From positions 186,001-250,000 of the forward strand of contig JAJKFJ010020904.1 of NCBI GenBank assembly GCA_027382625.1: 64,000 nucleotides of DNA, given 5' to 3'. The notes beneath the pieces are model-generated. The model was not told where the DNA came from and searched no databases. It saw nothing but the letters and a program-made list of their open reading frames with translations. The position numbers and the translations under genes are program-made. The stretch is from Tetmemena sp. SeJ-2015. Its lineage: Eukaryota > Ciliophora > Spirotrichea > Sporadotrichida > Oxytrichidae. Shown in pieces: positions 45,960 through 59,450 of this stretch. Numbering within the stretch: position 1 is the first letter of the stretch; each line of letters opens with the position of its first letter.

Positions 45960-47662
45960 ATGGACTAATCTGTAAAGATGCAGTAGAACAGCAGCCAAGC
46001 CAAATTATAATATACCAACAATCTCCCTCCAAGATTAAGAGTTCTCTCACTCCCTAGCTGAATTTAAAGCAAGAAAGACCAATAGATCCTTCTTTACAAC
46101 TCAAGAATTTGGCAGCTACTCTCAACAACTATAAACGTGCTTTATCAAATTTTCTTTAAAGAATTTAGGAACTAGAACTTTTAAGATTCTTAGAGGTAGA
46201 AAGTGCAAAGCCTAATCGATATACAGAAATAGCAAAAGTTAGAGTTTGCAAACCAATAATCAAAAAAGTCTCTACTGCACTAGTAAAGCCTTACAAAGCT
46301 CTAGAATACTAACTCTAAATAAAGCGAACTATATAATAGGGTAACTAATCAACAGTATTTAGAGTAAAAGTTAGATTCTTAAGTTAAACTACCCAGTATT
46401 AAACAGAAGAGAGCAGGCTAGCAAGCCGGTAGGAACAGCAATGTAAACTCGACTTAAACCTCAATTGTCAAGTAAGAGAATAGTTCTTTTACTCTAGACA
46501 AACTCTCCAATAATTAATTTAATCTGGGAGAAGGACCTATCGAAGCTGCTTCATCAATAGGATTTAGAATGAGCTAGATAAGAGACAAAACCAATTTCAA
46601 AGACTCTGGAATGTTTGGAAGAAGAGATTCTTTTGGTGCTAACCTTAAATGTAAGCTTCCAATTGTTGTAAATATTCTATAGTGCGAGGAAATAATCCGA
46701 TTCACCCTGCTCCTGGAGCTTACAATAAAGCTCTGAGGATTTTTGAATTTTCTTTTTTTTAAGAGATATAAGTTTATTCCTTCCATCTTTGATAAAAAGA
46801 AAAAGCATAACGCCTCATTCTCTAACTCTCCAAGGAATCTTTCAAATAATAGCTCTTTCTGCGGAAAACCGGATGCCGTTAAGTTTCCTGGGCCTGGGAC
46901 TTATTTCAATATACAACACTAACCAAGCAATGATCATTAGCCGTTTCTAATGATGCCATCTGCCTCTTAAAGTCAGAGTATGGTGATTGGGGCAACTTCA
47001 GGAAACAGCACCTACTACTTTTAAGGATAAAAGGGATAAGATCAAGATAAAGAGGATAAGCTTAGTGATAATTGTTTTCTAAAACTATGAAATTATCATT
47101 TATAGCAGTTAAAGAAAAATCAGAGTATTCTGAAGATATAGGATCATGCCAACTCCTCATTCAACGCTTCCAAGCAGTACAGCTTCCATCAGAGAACTGA
47201 GTTTTAAGACTTCTTTTCGCAAAAGCAAACTGTCAGGAATCATTTGCCAGGCCCCGGAGCTTACACTCCTAGAGAAGGTTAGATTTCCTAGGTAGGATAG
47301 CATGTTAGTACCAAGTAAACTTAAAGTTATTTTATTGAGAAGCATGGTATGTATGCTATGTCTACAAGAATGAGGGGAACACAAAGATGAAGGTGGGAGG
47401 AGGCAACTGGTAGGGAAATGCATTTGGCGGTCTTACTACTACTCTAAGTCAGCAGAGGTTTCCAATTCTAGTGAGTAAGGACTCCCCTTCTCCTGGGGAA
47501 TATGAAGTGGAAGCTGCAACCAAACTTAACATGACTGGTAGATATGTCATATATTTAACGAGCATTAGTTCAATTGAAACTTTTTATAAAATCAGTAGCA
47601 AGTTTAAAAATTCAGGTGCTTCAAAGTTTAGTGGCACTCAATACTAGGCGCAGAAGGTTTGA
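45960..47662 (+). CDS. Second STPGR/SHIPPO-repeat protein
   Basis: Starts MDQSVKMQQNSSQAKLQYTN at 45960. PG-rich motifs are spaced along the C-terminal half: PAPGAYNKAL (46705), KFPGPGTYF (46885), MPGPGAYTPREG-type (47250) and SPGEYE (47485); the end reads SGASKFSGTQYQAQKV before TGA 47660-47662. The N-terminal half is Ser/Asn/Lys-rich without repeats. Fewer and less regular repeats than the other STPGR gene at 23.7-26.6 kb, so not a recent copy. Probable axonemal or microtubule protein by family. Inserts interrupt near 46660-46700, 46740-46800, 47090-47160, 47290-47370 and 47540-47590. Confidence 0.7.
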
Positions 47663-48220
47663 AGAATCAACCAGACTTAATCCTTCTATGGATTTCACTC
47701 CCTTTTTAAAGTTCACTTTCGTGAAACTGACAGATAAAAGGGATATTTATAAGCAGTATGATTTATGTAGTTTTAATTATGTAAAAAATTATAATAACTT
47801 ATAAGACTCAATATCTTTAATATTATAAAACGCATTCAAAAAAATTGAAAAGATATTAAAATCTGTATAAGTATAAAATTTTGATAAAATACACCAAGTT
47901 TAAATTTTATATAAATTATATGAGTCTTCTCTAATGTATAAAACTTATTTGGGATCAAAGTTAGATTCACTAAATATAGCATCAATGTTTTAAAAAAGGA
48001 ATTGAGTAAAAATAAATTTAGATATCATGATCTAAATAACGAGAAAGGATATACAGTTAAAAAATTAATTTTAGAGGGTTAAAAAAAGAAATGTTGGAAG
48101 TTCCAAAAGGTTGACAGTTAGAATTATGTAACTTAAATTTAAGAATTTTTGAGAGGTGTAAATCAAATAGTCATAGGATTTCATTTTAGTTCATATTTTT
48201 AATTTAATTCTGCTATATTA
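47663..48220. other. AT-rich stretch between convergent genes
   Basis: About 560 bp, mostly AT-rich. An open frame on the plus strand at 47990-48200 is Lys/Asn-rich (ELSKNKFRYHDLNNEKGY) but its composition is what this base content gives by chance; not called as a gene. Confidence 0.5.
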
Positions 48221-49811
48221 TCATCTCCTTTTTTAAGGAGGCGCTTATTTAACTTCCTCTTGCTGTTTTACATTTTTGACAACGCTTTTGTTAAGGTCTT
48301 GAGCTCCTCCCTTAGTATTCCCTTTTTAACTTTTTGACTCTTCAATGATTGATCCCTTTGCATTAGCAGCTTAATTTCCTCCTTTCTTATTTTTATCAGG
48401 GGACGCTCCCAAATCTTTAGTTGATGGCTGACTTTGTAACCCCTTACCTCCTGCTGCTCCTTTTTTGTTGGAACTTGCTGATTGCTATCTCTCTCTAGAT
48501 TTTCCATCATCCTTAACTCCCTTTCCTTTGCCCCTATCGTCAGTCTAAGCAGAGGCTTTAGCATTTTTATCCAGCACTTTACCAGATGATTGACTTCTCT
48601 AAATTGCTCCACCTTTTTCATTCCCGCCTTTGGCGTTGCCTTTTCCAGTGCTTCTTTGGCTCTTTACATCATCATCTCTACCTCCTTTTGCCTTGCCCTT
48701 ATCATCTATTGTTACTTTCTTTGCACTCTTTGCTCTTTCATTAGCCTTGCCTCCCTTAGTAGATTTACCTCTGCCTCTGTCATCGTCACTATCATCAAGA
48801 ACTTGCTTTCCTCCTTTTCCGGCAGGAGCTCCTTTTTTCCCCTTAGCAGCTTTTCCCCCTTTAGTAGAAACTGGAGACTCAGATCTTGCACTTTTTGCGC
48901 TCTTAGGTCCTCCCTTTCCTCCTTTAGCGTTCCCCTTTCGCACCAGCAGCAGCTTTGCCTCCCTTGGCTCCTTTACCTCCAGATTTTGTAGAGACCGGAC
49001 TGTCACCTCTTTAGCTTTTAGCTCCTTTTGCACCCTTTGCACCTTTAGCAGCCTTGCCGCCTTTGCCACCTTTTCCGCCCTTGCCTCCATCATTTGACTT
49101 CGCACTTTTGTTACTTTTGGCACTTTGAAGTCTTTTCTTAGCTCCTTTTCCTCCCTTGGTAGGAACATAATCGTCAGAATCATCATCATCGTCATATCAA
49201 ATTATAATGTTAGGAAGAAGCTTATCTACCTTTCTTGAGGATCCCTTTCTTAGCTGACTTTCCTCTCTTAGCAGATCTTCCTCGAGATTCGTATGAGTCC
49301 TCTGACTCAGCACTTCTTGCCCTTCTACTGATTGAAGTCTTGATTCTGTGGCGCTCTCTCTCCTAGAGCCTACGGTTTCGCTCTTCTCTCTCAGCCTTCA
49401 TTCTATAAAATTCAGTTTTATAACTCCTCTTTAAAAATGAAACCTCTTCACAAAACTACTTCTAATTATGCTCTCTGTAACCTAGCTTTTTTAGGTTTGT
49501 TAGTGCTTCACTACTTACTTTTTGTTATAAAGTTTCTAAATGTAGAAGGAGGCATATTCGAAGATGTCTCCATTAAGTTGCAGTTTTGGCATGCCATTTT
49601 TAATCAGGTCTTCTAATAATTAATCGTAGGCATCGAGAATTCCGCTGTTCTTAATCGCTTTCTTGCCCTTTTGTAGGTCTTTTTCTCGCTCGTGCTGATC
49701 TATCTAATCCTTAAGCTACTTCTCCCTTTCTATTTCTAAGCGTTCCTTAAGGAGACGTTCCTCTTTTTCCTTTTACTTGGCGTCGATGGTCGTATTCAGC
49801 AGTAGAGACAT
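48221..49811 (-). CDS. Coiled-coil N-terminus fused to a Lys/Gly/Ala-rich repeat tail
   Basis: Start ATG 49811 (MSLLLNTTIDAKQKEKEERL) leads into a charged helix (EREKQLKDQIDQHEREKDLQ) and a short conserved-looking segment (SGILDAYDQLLEDLIKNGMP, then LNGDIFEYASFYIQKLY). An Arg/Ser-rich stretch follows (RRARSAESEDSYESRGRS), an acidic run DDDDDSDDY, and then about 300 residues of low-complexity Lys/Gly/Ala repeats (KGGKGGKGGKAAKGAKGAKG; SPVSTKGGKAAKGKKGAPAG). The basic tail may bind nucleic acid or microtubules (inference). At 48931-48940 a run of four C breaks the Lys/Gly frame by one base: a three-base run would keep it. Inserts near 49200-49235 and 49425-49530. Stop TGA at 48221-48223. Confidence 0.65.
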
Positions 49812-49937
49812 TTTAATTAATAAAATAGAGAATTAACACAAGCAGGGGTAAATTATTAAGAGATTATTTAAAGAGAGATTTTAAATTAAAAGAGCTGAAG
49901 AGTAAATTAATCAAAAATAAGTCTAAACACTCATTAA

Positions 49938-52900
49938 TCATGGAAGTAAAACTGCACCAAAGCCCTTTGCCAAGGTATTCATGAAGGCTGGGCCTAAATC
50001 TGATCTTGTTGTCTTCAAAGTGCAAGTAAGAACCTTTTATATTAAAAAATGAAGATAATGGGATTGTCCTTTGATTATTAGTTAATAAGATTCTCTAGAA
50101 GGAAGTAACCACTCCTGTCCGCCATTTATCCATACATGAAGAACTTTAGCTCGTTGCCTATCTGCCCACTTGCCATAGTAAAGATCTTGCTCTACTGAAG
50201 CAAGGCTTCTACATCACCGCACTAGTACAATTAAATTTATGAAGAGATTTTTTTCTTCAGATAAACTTATTACATAAGATCTTGCCTTAGATTCTTGGTG
50301 AAGGTTTGAGAGTTAGGGAGCTCCATCCATAGTTATTAAAAGCGCTCTGAATCAATGTCAGGTTATGGGGTTAGTTCAACTGTTGCTGTTGCCGAAACTT
50401 AAGGCTGGGCCATAAATCCACCTCCAAATAGGCCTCCATCCAAGCCATCCTATAAATTATAATGACTGATTTCTCATATTTTAATGTTCCAAAGAGTATT
50501 ACAGAGTTGGTTGCTTTGGAGCGTTGACTAATCCTACATTAGCTGATTAGTAAGCAGGCTTAGAGCTAATCAAGTCATCTCCAAGAACATTCTGAGCTTA
50601 TGGCTGTCCTTGAGAGTTTGCAGTTAAATTAGAAGAGTTCATGTCGAATCCGTCTAGTAAATCTATCTGCTGTTGAGTATTGTTCATGGAACCAGAGTTT
50701 ACTGTAGTATTTCCAGCTCCGAAATCTAGTAGGTCATCGAGAGTTGCAGCTGGTTTCTCTTTTATCACTTTAGCCACAGTGTTTTCTTCTTCATCCTCAT
50801 CAGCTGCAGCTACTCCAGTTGTTCTTTCTCTTACAGTCTTGGCCCATCTTCCCTTAGAATAGTACTTCTTCTCAATTGCTTGTTGCTGGCGAAGAACTTG
50901 GTCCTTTAAGAAACGTTCAGAGGGCTTTTGATAGACAACTGAAAGACTATTACTTATTATAAGAGTTTAATGCTAAATAATCTATCTATTGAACTCCAAG
51001 AAGAGTCTTTCTCTGAGCTCTTCATTCTTATCTTCATAGAATTCACTCACCTTGAACTCCTCTCCAATTAAATTTAAAAAGGAAATCCCAAGACAACTTT
51101 TTCAGCAGTTCTATCAAATAAATCTCATATTTTATTGATGTCATTTAAACAGCAGTTTTGATGTCTGTTTTGAGTAGTCTATAGTAGAAAACTGCTCTCT
51201 GCTTCAAATCAGTCTCATTCACATTCTTGATTCATTATCATTCAACACATATATTGATACTTTTTATGCTGATAGTTTGTTCTAATACTAAAGCCAAGAT
51301 ACGGTGCATCTCTGGAGCTCGCTTGAAGAAGAGTTTAAAAGTTGCTGTAAGCAGAACTGAGGAGAGCTTGACTGAGTTGAATTCCTTTTGCTCCTCTATC
51401 ATTTTCTCCAAGATGTAGGGAGATTCGTCAATTCTCTCACCAAACTCACCTAAAATCCATGCGTATGCGCATTTACCCTCCACTTCAATAATTTGATCTA
51501 ATGAAATCTTGGAGAAGAAGGGCACAAAGTCATCAATGAAAGTTCTTCAAATAAATGAATCATTAAATTATAACTATGTTCTGTACTTCCTGAGAATGTC
51601 CTTCAGCACAATTACTGTTTCAGTGGTCACATAAGAAATAATAGAGACTAAGATAATATGGAACTATTAAATTCTGAGAGAGAGGAAATTCCTAAGTTGA
51701 GCTGCCACTGTTTTTGACATCTTAGTAAGGCGAATGATGATGGTGCCGAAGCATTTAATGCTCTTCTTAGCAATCTCAGCATTTACATCAGTCACATACT
51801 CACTCAGCTCATTTACTATCTCTTAGATGTTATTGGCAGAAGCGACATGGCCCAAGATTTCTAATTTAAGGTTCTTGATGTAAGATGGTTCATCATACTT
51901 GACAAAGAAGTGCTTATACTCAGATTCGAAAACCTAAGATGCACCCTTCACAACTAAGAGATGGATATGGGAGAGCACGTTGAAAGAAATTTCGTAAGAC
52001 TCAGTTGTCTCAGAAGAGGTCATCAATGTAATCAAAGGAGTTTGCAGCCTTTCAAATACTTGCTTGCTTTATATATACACAATGAATAATAGGAAATATT
52101 CCTAAGCTCAGATTTTCATCATCTTTGGTGAGATGAAGGAATACCTTTACTGCTCCCAGCACGACAGATGAAGAGGCGTGCTTGAATCTGTCCTCCAAAA
52201 GATTCATGATGTCGAACATCTCCTCTTGAGTGGAAGGAGTATATTTTGATGTCAAGTCAAGGACGATGCTTTGGCCCCATTCGTTGAAATCTTTGATTTT
52301 ATTCAGGAGATGAATCACTAATGGTCTATAAAATAGAGGATAAATGTTTATAGTCTTTAGATATCGATTCCTCCCTTGTTAGCTCTGATTTCATTTATTG
52401 CCTGGATTGCATTGATAACTACTAGAGCATCGTGATCCTTAGTAAGCTTATACAAAGTGTCCAAAAAGTCGGTTTCTATACAAAAAATATTAGTAAAAGT
52501 TATATCAAGAATATTTTAAGGAGTCAGAAATAAACTATACCCTTGTTGAACTTACTCTTGAAATCTTTCTTTGACATATGATAGAACTTAACGCAACCGA
52601 TGATAGCAGTTTTCTTAACATATGGATCAACATCATTTAGGCCATCCTAAATAGCTTGCTGTAGATACTGGGAAACTCCTTCAAAGCGTAGAGAGCAAAG
52701 TGAACGAAGGGCAAGACCTCTAATCTTGTGATTAGGTTGCTTGCAATCCATAAGGAAGGTATTGATAGCCAAGATGGCTAGCTCCTAGTTAAAAGAATTT
52801 ATGATTGCTATATTTAAAATGAAGAAGGAAAAGTTTTGTTCTGCATAATTGATAAGATAAAGGTAGATCATTTTCTTCATGACGACATCATCTGTTCGAG

Positions 52901-53329
52901 AAGCCTTAACCATCTCAGGATAGAGACGAGAGACATCAATACCCAAAGTCATATATGCAATGACCTTCTTAATGACATCTCTTCTCTTGGTGATGTCTTT
53001 GTCCAAACTTACAGCTCTCAATAATCTATTAAGTATTCATTAGAACTATTATACAAGCAATAGATTGCTCTTTTTATAGTTTCATGAATGATATCTATCA
53101 TGAATACTTTCTGACAAGGAAATCCCTGCTGGCAAGAATATTCTCAAAATTACTGAATTTAGTAATATATCTAGTTTAGAAACTCCTTTTAGAATTTTAA
53201 CTGCTTAACTTACTGTTTAAGTTCGTTGACTTCTCCCTTTTTGTGATCTACAAAGAACTAAGGAGGAGGTAAGGCTGATGCATTGGCTTGTGCAGCACTT
53301 GTAGTGCCATTAGTAGCAGCAGGGATCAT
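49938..53329 (-). CDS. AP4B1: AP-4 adaptor complex, beta subunit
   Basis: Starts [20 protein letters not shown] at 53329. The N-terminal trunk matches beta-adaptins and most closely the AP-4 branch: [71 protein letters not shown], then [20 protein letters not shown] and [21 protein letters not shown] Ser/Gln/Asn-rich hinge follows (50950-50400) and a short C-terminal ear-like part ([35 protein letters not shown]) ends at TGA 49938-49940. AP-4 sorts membrane cargo at the trans-Golgi. Many small inserts interrupt the trunk (for example near 51545-51580, 52050-52100, 52320-52370, 52490-52550, 52790-52830). It is divergent from the next gene, 244 bp away. Confidence 0.85.
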
Positions 53330-53573
53330 TTTATTGATTAGGGATTGAGAATTATTATTTATTTACTAATCATTAAAAATTCACTTATGCATTCATAATA
53401 AGAGTATAAGAGCAAGTTAAATGAATTCAAGGGGTAATCCCTTAACTTAGAATAAGTAGCCAAGACAAAAGCAATTAAAAAAATCATTTAGAATAAATAA
53501 TGGAGAACACTATTTCACCACAGCAAGCAAAAAAAAACTTATACTAATTTGACAATACATTTTTTAGCCTTTC

Positions 53574-56264
53574 ATGTCGCAATTGGGACTTAAAACTGAA
53601 ACCAACTCTTGGTTTAGAATCCTTACGAGTTAAATCCATATAAGCTCCAAACAGAGAAGACTTATTCTTAAAACTTGTATCCACCTTCCGCCTAGAATAT
53701 CTACAGCTAAAATAATAAGGTTGAGCTAGTAAAATTTCAAAGCATTAATCAGAGCTATAAAAATATAGCAACTACTGATTTCAAAACTCCCATTTAACTT
53801 TCTTACAAGTAGCAAGAGTTCAGAAATAATGGAGCAAGCAGCAAGGCTAACTCAAGCATGAATCAGTCAGCGCATTCTTACTACTCTAAAGGAAGCAGCA
53901 GAGTCAATACAAAGCAACCCTAAGGTAAATATAATTTCAACTTAAAACATCTAGTCGACACAATCTCAATCGATATACATTTATTGCATTTTTAAAGCTT
54001 TTATATTTTTAATCAGATCTATTTAGCAGATTAAATTATTTCTTATTTTCTCACTAAAGATGCTAATTCAGACTTTTTAAAATAAGAAATCTTATTTTTA
54101 ATCAAAATTCACATTATGAAAATTAATTTATTTAATCCATATTTATTTTAATATCCAAGGGACTCAGAAGAAGTAAAGTGCCAACGTGTATTTTGATTTG
54201 CCTCGTGATAACTTTGACCAAGGAAACAATAATTCAGATTAGAGATAAAGCGAGCAGAATGGAAGAGAAATCAGCATTCGTCTTAGCGATTCCTCTCCTG
54301 CAAGTAAAGCAGATAAAATGGGAAATACTAACTATGATAAGACTCTCTTAAGTTTTAGACATAAATCCAAGCACAACTAAATGCCTTCTTACTTCAGTCA
54401 ATACTCAACTGTAAATTTATTTAATAGATTTTTGTACTGATAAGTTTTAAGTTTTCTATTGTATGTTAATATACTCGCATGAGAATATCGTAAATAAAGC
54501 AGTGACGACAGACTTAGATCTCACTACTAATCTATTCTATGATAATATAGGAGAGCCCACCACTCTACTCAAAATAGAGCAGATGCAAGTCAAGGATCAC
54601 CCGCTCTCTGAATTCTAATAACTTAAGTAGCTCTTATAATTTTACAAACCTATTTTCAAATTTATTAACACTCATTGATGATTGAGAGATGTAAGGGAAA
54701 CAATAGGTGGTCAAAGTAGAAGATGTCCTCAAAGAAAACAGGCAGTATCATTTTGTAACCGATAACAGGCCTGACAGATATCTCACTCTCAAAACCAAAA
54801 GAAAGAAGACCTAAATCCAAGTTAATAAAGACTTGCTAAATGAATTACCTTCTTCATTAATGAACATAAATATTTTGATGATAGTCAGCAAATTCAAGCG
54901 AAGCAGCTTTTGGAAAAATCTATAATTGACCTTCGTTATACGATTACTCCTGAGGAGTTTATGAGATTAAGCAATGTTGAGCAAGACTTGTACTATTCAG
55001 ATGTAGTTTATGTCATCAAGGAATCTCCCCTTTCTGAGAAACTAACATGTGGATTTACTATGACGCAGTCTAACTATAAAGTTTACAATGAGTGGAATGA
55101 CGCTTTGCTAAAGAAGTTTAGAGATCCTAGTTTTGAAACATATACTCCAAAGCCTTTACTTTAATATGATATTGATTATCCAATAATTTTATTTTAATTA
55201 CTTGAGCTATGAGAGAAATCTTCTTTCGGACGAGGTCTGCAGAGATGTTTCATGTTATCTAGCATGAAACGATTTGTCAGCGAACTTGTTTCAGACCACT
55301 CTCCGGAAATTATCTCAACTCTTCAAAAATCTCAGATGACCTGCGATCCTATTATAGGAGGCAAAATTCATGCAACTTATTTTATGAAAATCTTATCTCA
55401 TTATATAAATGAGATCTTTATATTTTAGCTTATGAGGTTTTTAATTCTCGAAGAAAAATAGAGATAAATAATTTAAATAAGCATTTGACTTAAGATATAA
55501 TTATAAAGATGCTTTTAGCATAAAACTTTATTATTTTTTAGCTTAAATTTTACCAATTATTGTTAATGCAACTTTAAAAGTAGAGGAAAACAAAATGCTC
55601 CACAGGAACTACAAAGAAAAATTATAGCAGAAACTAAAGAGGGCAGAAGATCTCTCTCGAAGGTATTAGAATATGATAGAGGAGGTTAATGATGAAATAA
55701 AAAATGAAGTCATGTTCAATGTCACTCTTCAATCTAACTTTCATGTATCATCAGTCCACAGCCTGACTGATAAGTATGAGGGAGTTATTGAAATCAGTAA
55801 AAATAATCTCACATCCTGTAGTGCCCTATTGGGCCCAAAAAATAAGCAACATATTTAAGATTAAATGATTATCTTATGAGTTTTAAAGCCTCCCAAATAT
55901 GAAATCAGTTTTCCCACAAGCAGTCTTCAGTATCTGCTGGGAACTTGGAGTTCTCCCCTCTAAATGTGGATTAGAGATGCTAGCTACAAAGGAAGAGGAA
56001 TAGGAATCATAAATTTAATAAGAGAAGCAAATATGTAATTATTTCTCAATCATTAGGAAGATGAAAATTGACTTTTGTACAGATTACAAAGGAAACTCCA
56101 CCTTCTATGAAATACATTTTCCAAGGAGCGCAAACCCTATGGAGAAGCTTTTGATTATAAACGCTGTTCAGCTGATAGATTAAACCTTCTTCAATAAAAG
56201 GTTCCCAGTTGGCAGTTGTAAAGGGCTGCTTTGCTGTATGATTCCAGGATCATGTTGTTTCTGA
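53574..56264 (+). CDS. Protein of unknown function, Ser/Asn-rich N-terminus
   Basis: Starts MSQLGLKTETNSWF at 53574. The first 250 residues or so are polar and low in structure (QSAHSYYSKGSSRVNTKQPQ; FDLPRDNFDQGNNNSDQRQ). From 54690 a conserved-looking part begins (VVKVEDVLKENRQYHFVTD, DLRYTITPEEFMRLSNVEQD, CGFTMTQSNYKVYNEWNDA), continues as helical sequence (KRFVSELVSDHSPEIISTL; LHRNYKEKLQQKLKRAEDLS) and ends with DFCTDYKGNSTFYEIHFPRS before TGA 56262-56264. Large AT-rich inserts sit at 53935-54165, 54415-54480, 54640-54690, 55170-55210 and 55400-55570. No family recognised. A further reading stretch at 56520-56690 (EVTIYGLQGIYPSLAKIS) could be an additional piece. Confidence 0.55.
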
Positions 56265-56934
56265 TCAATTTTTACCTTAAAATAATAATAAAACTCTAAT
56301 AATTAATATCTTACTTGTGTAATTTAATACTTGAACTTTATGTTGAAGTGCTTATTTTGTGATAAATTGTAGATAAGGGTATTCGATAATTAGTGAAGCG
56401 AAATAATGCGACAGTATTTATTGCCAGTTTGAACCTGTTGTAATCTTAAGTTGAATATTGATGAGTCTGCTTGAATTAAAGTTGAATGTATTCTTTAATA
56501 ATTTAATTGATTTAGTGAAACCACTCACTAATCTCCATCGAAGTCACAATCTATGGGCTGCAAGGAATCTATCCAAGTCTAGCGAAAATATCCTCATTTA
56601 ATTCATTATAACAAATATACAGTCTATTATTATGTACTTATTCATATAGAGGTAGCTTTGAAGTCAAAGCAATATGCTTTTGGCAAAGGAAAAATAAATA
56701 TTACTTTTATTCTAATATTCATAAATTATTGAAAAATTACTGTAGAATAAAACTGCAAGTATTTAGAGGTAGAGCGGGCGCACGATAAATTCGAATATAA
56801 TATTTTTTTTTAAACGATAAACTTGGTGAAAGCTTGAGTCAACTTTTCGAAAAGCATTTCATCAAAAGTCTCAAGAAATTTACCCAAATTTATTTTCTTA
56901 TAATGATTATAAATCGCAAAGCTAATTATAGGCG
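56265..56934. other. Mostly AT-rich stretch with one possible coding segment
   Basis: Nothing clear except 56520-56690 on the plus strand, which reads SLISIEVTIYGLQGIYPSLA and has better composition than its flanks. It could be a last MDS of the upstream gene or part of an otherwise undetected one. Confidence 0.4.
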
Positions 56935-59091
56935 ATGCTCAAAGATCAAGATGGAACTGGAAAACGAAGAGAGCACTAAAGAAGGACTTCGAAGAAAAAA
57001 GTGAAAGTTATTTAGAGCACAGCTGCTGCAGACCCGAATTCGTTTATCTAGCAAAACGACTCATTTTTATCACCCAATAACTTAGGCTCTAAGTTCTATT
57101 ATTAATATTATTCTCAGATTTAATGTTGGAAGTACAATTACTTTATTGAAAGGAAAGGAAAAAGAGAAGATAGAAACCGAGAGAGCAACTCAAAAATATT
57201 CTAGCATTTCCCTCCAAAGATAAATATCGATACCGCTTATTAGAAGGAGCAATTCTAGTTAAATAGATCTCAGATCAACGTCATCAGCGACTCAAATCAA
57301 ATCACTCCCGTTTATATACCTAAAGAAAAAAGTTTATCATTCAAAAAAATAATACTTCTATTGCAGATGTTTAAAGTTTCCAATAGAAAAATGATTAGGA
57401 AGTTTTCGACATCGTAAGCAAGATTAGGAGGAGATCATTAAATACTTTATGTAATTTACAGATCATAATAGAAGGATGAGGTTTCAACACCAAATTCAAA
57501 TAACTCAAACCCTTATTCTTTCTGGCATCTCGTTAATAAACATCAGGAATAAGTTCTACCTTCTTCAATTTAAATATAAGTGGCTTTCTTTTATTGATTT
57601 GAATTTAGTTTGCTAATTTTTGGAAGCATGAGTCAGTAAGTGCATTCTCTGAAAGGAAAAAGTAACAGCTTAGCTAGTAACTAAAGTGAACTTCGTAGAT
57701 AGACACTCCTTGTTGAAAAAAGCATTCAAAATTAGAGTAAGAATATATACATATGAATGTATGTAAGTGTGTGTATTTTGAGTAGGATCGGAGTTAGGAA
57801 TTTGTAGTCCGAGCTTTAAATAGATAGGAATAAGTTTGGGGGAGTAATAATTGACACCAGTACTCTTGAAATGGCCGCCACGTAAATTAAACCCAGGAGG
57901 CTCACTCAATCATTAAGTTAGCTAATTTAATATACTCTTTTTTAGTTATTTTTTCAACCCGAGTTCAGGAAGTTCTAGCAGAGTAACAATAACAAAGTGA
58001 GTCCCATATCAGAGCTTAAGGTTTTTGATTGCAGCTACGAAGATAGTCAAACTAGTCCTCAAATTCTCCCTTGTAAAGAAGAGATTTAGCATTTAAACTG
58101 CCTAGATGAAAATGATAAAGATGCCCTCAATTTTATAATGCATATATGTATTGCATTTTAAGTCATTATATTTAATTATTTTTTATGCCAGCATTGTTTT
58201 ATTGGGTAACCCTAATGAAGGCAAAATGTCCCCTTGTTCTGAATATGCAAGCTTAATTTTTAATAATTGTTTTTTAGTTTCAAGCATCTGCGTTTAAGAT
58301 CCGTCGAAGACCAAGGAACTTAAGAAAATACAATAGCTAATTAATTATTTTTTAACTCGAAGTAGATTATAATTAGATGAAGAGAGGCTTAAAATAGGAT
58401 ATTTAGACTCCATTTAAAAGCTTAATTTCAGCTGTAATCCCAACTCCAAGCGGTAATTTTACGGAGAAGCAAAAATGCATTGATATTAATTTACCTATTT
58501 TTATCTGATAAATTCATTTGATATCACTCAAGGTTATTAAGGAGACTCAATTTAAATTATTATATGCATTAAATTATATTTCTACTCTTAAAGATAATAA
58601 GGATTTTTATAAAATTAGAAGAACAAAATAATCAAATCCTATTTATTTTATAATAGGAATTAGCTAGTTTTAATTAATTATCTATTTATCCTGCTTCTTA
58701 TTACTTTGCTTATAAGCATTATAAATAAATCTCGAACTAAAAATCAGATTAAAAGAATATTTGGCTTCCTATTTTTGTTGTATTAAATGATATATAAGTT
58801 TATTAAAAATGAATTAACATTTAAAAAGCTAATTTAATTCCTTCATATTTATTTAGCATAAATGAGAATTATTTTAAGAGTTTAATGGTAAATTGCAAGA
58901 GCGGCAGTTATTTTTAAATAGCTTATATTTGATAAGTTCATCAAGAATTTAAAAGCATGCTAATCTCGTTCCGATATTGAACTTGCAGCAAATTTTCACA
59001 AAGAGCGTTGAAACCAACTAATCTCAATAAGAAATAGCGCGTCACTGAGGTTTACAGTATAGCAATGTACACTATAAATCCTAACTCCTGA
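56935..59091 (+). CDS. Protein of unknown function, basic and Ser/Gln-rich
   Basis: Starts MLKDQDGTGKRREHQRRTSK at 56935; the N-terminus is basic and may carry a nuclear signal (RTSKKKVKV). Coding pieces follow in order on one strand: FQHFPPKINIDTAYQKEQFQ (57210), SMSQQVHSLKGKSNSLASNQ (57630), VSPISELKVFDCSYEDSQTS (57990), PSKTKELKKIQQLINYFLTR (58300) and FIKNLKACQSRSDIELAANF (58940), with TGA 59089-59091. Long AT-rich gaps lie between (57740-57960, 58135-58200, 58500-58920), longer than IESs elsewhere in the window. The last piece may belong to another gene. No domain recognised. Confidence 0.45.
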
Positions 59092-59450
59092 ACTCTAAGA
59101 TAATTTAGGATTTCATTAAGCTCCTCAAAATTATTAACTTGCTTGAATTAATATAGCCAAAAGTCAAAAATAAAATATAAGGCAATTATCATTCTACCTA
59201 TCACTGAATATATATTTTTCATAAAATTTCTTTCTTGCTATCCCTCCAATAGATTATAATACTCTCTCAAATAAAAATCATTTTGAGAGATACGCTTTTT
59301 TAAAGATTATATATTTTTATTAAATGAATAGGATTAAAAAGATGCTATCATGATTTTGATTTAACTTTCCATAATATTAATTTGAACAAATATCTTTATT
59401 TTCTATACAATTTTGAAAAATGGAATTGATTTCCTTTCTAGGAGTTGTAA

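Noticed and set aside
48599..49195. 198-codon open frame and overlapping plus-strand frames in the same place
   Set aside because: These are shifted or antisense readings of the Lys/Gly-rich repeat; the KGGKGG frame explains the sequence.
57670..57909. Minus-strand 79-codon frame with PPGFNLRGGHF
   Set aside because: Resembles a PG-rich repeat at first sight, but only one unit is present and the plus strand (IDRNKFGGVIIDTSTLEMA) agrees with the surrounding gene.
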